From assembly GCA_026986085.1 (NCBI GenBank), contig JALSPE010000001.1, positions 1 to 5,957 of the forward strand: DNA of 5,957 bases. Direction: 5' to 3'. The notes below the pieces were generated by a model that did no database searches, had not been told where the DNA came from, and worked only from the letters and a program-made list of their open reading frames with translations. Of the stretch, positions 5,483-5,957 are shown piece after piece; the first letter of the stretch is position 1; the number at the start of each line of letters is the position of its first letter. The stretch comes from Campylobacteraceae bacterium (lineage in GTDB: Bacteria > Campylobacterota > Campylobacteria > Campylobacterales > Sulfurovaceae). Position numbers and translations under genes: made by a program.

Positions 5483-5950
5483 CTAAAATCCCCAAACATC
5501 CTCAAAATCAACATCAGGGTCATCATACCGCTTAACAGTATCTATCCATTCTTGCTTATTCTCTTTTATCTCATCATTTAAATCTTTCAAAGCTTCAGCA
5601 CTAATAAGCCCCAAACTTTGCATAAATGTATAAAACTTCTTAATAGTAACAATATTAGACTTTATACTACTCTCACTAGCCCACATAGCCTTACGAATAA
5701 ACCAATACCCCAAAAACTCACCAACAAGCCTTATACCATCTTCAGCATGACAAAGAGTAGTATTCTTTTCATCTACACTAATATCTTGATAAGTAACAAA
5801 ATCATTCAAAAAAAACGAAATATTATCCACATGATTATTAACTGTTTTTTCACTCAAGCCACTCCTCTTTAACCAACCCTCAAAATTATAAATCAAATTA
5901 TCATTTCGCTTATGAATACTTTCAACTATTTTTTCATACGAATCAGACAT
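5483..5950 (-). CDS. Small protein with integrase-type core-binding (SAM-like) domain
   Basis: 155 residues, unknown function. Residues 23-51 (FEGWLKRSGLSEKTVNNH, then NISFFLNDF) and 94-117 (SSIKSNIVTIKKFYTFMQ, then SLGLIS) follow the helical pattern of the N-terminal core-binding domain of tyrosine recombinases. There is no catalytic domain with the R...HxxR...Y set. The protein ends on its own stop with an acidic tail (RYDDPDVDFEDVWGF). From memory, stand-alone proteins with WFIRKAMWAS-, IKKFY- and RYDDP-like motifs occur in various bacteria and are often labelled recombinase or hypothetical. I therefore take it as a complete gene, not an integrase fragment, possibly DNA-binding. The ATG at 5950 is seven bases from the window edge, so its ribosome site cannot be seen. 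The stop lies nine bases from the radC stop, with no strong terminator between. Confidence 0.75.
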   Translation of the reverse strand: MSDSYEKIVESIHKRNDNLIYNFEGWLKRSGLSEKTVNNHVDNISFFLNDFVTYQDISVDEKNTTLCHAEDGIRLVGEFLGYWFIRKAMWASESSIKSNIVTIKKFYTFMQSLGLISAEALKDLNDEIKENKQEWIDTVKRYDDPDVDFEDVWGF

Positions 5951-5957
5951 AATTTAT

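Noticed and set aside
5461..5494. GGGG...CCCC pairing between the radC and core-binding gene ends as a shared terminator
   Set aside because: The stem would be four pairs with a 26-base loop and no adjoining T run, too weak to call.
5618..5872. Plus-strand open frame of 84 codons opposite the core-binding-domain gene
   Set aside because: It is rich in Asn, Ile, Thr and Pro with no domain pattern and no ribosome site, while the opposite strand gives a coherent helical protein.

Overview
The window is a low-GC stretch of bacterial chromosome with seven protein-coding genes, two of them close to or cut by the window edges. Composition, gene content (MetY, RadC, YheT-type hydrolase, NUDT14-like Nudix protein) and promoters that show a T-rich stretch plus a TATAAT-like -10 but no clear -35 all suggest a Campylobacterota (epsilonproteobacterial) host. 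That assignment is inferred from style, not from a database match. No rRNA, tRNA, CRISPR array, insertion sequence or phage structural gene is visible.

Layout: (1) 1-885, minus strand: 5' part of a PLP-dependent O-acetylhomoserine sulfhydrylase (metY); its 3' end lies outside the window. (2) 886-999: a short divergent promoter region. (3) 1000-1716, plus strand: an exported protein with an uncharacterised N-terminal part and a DUF6174-like C-terminal part. (4) 1688-2914, minus strand: a secreted C10 (streptopain-type) cysteine protease with signal peptide, propeptide, catalytic Cys/His and an unusual hydrophobic C-terminal tail. Its 3' end overlaps the previous gene tail to tail by 29 bp. (5) 2930-3247: an extremely AT-rich gap holding the protease promoter and an inverted repeat. 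(6) 4737-3248, minus strand: a two-gene operon, a NUDT14-like Nudix hydrolase followed with a 4-base stop/start overlap by a YheT-family alpha/beta hydrolase. (7) 4814-5473, plus strand: radC, divergent from the operon and probably leaderless. (8) 5950-5483, minus strand: a small protein resembling only the DNA-binding (core-binding, SAM-like) part of a tyrosine recombinase, convergent with radC.

Most genes are ordinary housekeeping or accessory metabolism and do not form one pathway. The least ordinary part is 1000-2930. A predicted exported protein of unknown function and a secreted protease with a possible membrane-anchoring tail sit convergently and share 3' DNA, followed by an AT-rich spacer. 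This could be a transferred cassette or a functional pair, but the sequence alone does not show it. Three start codons are argued from Shine-Dalgarno and promoter position: TTG for the protease, an internal ATG for the Nudix protein and TTG for the YheT protein.
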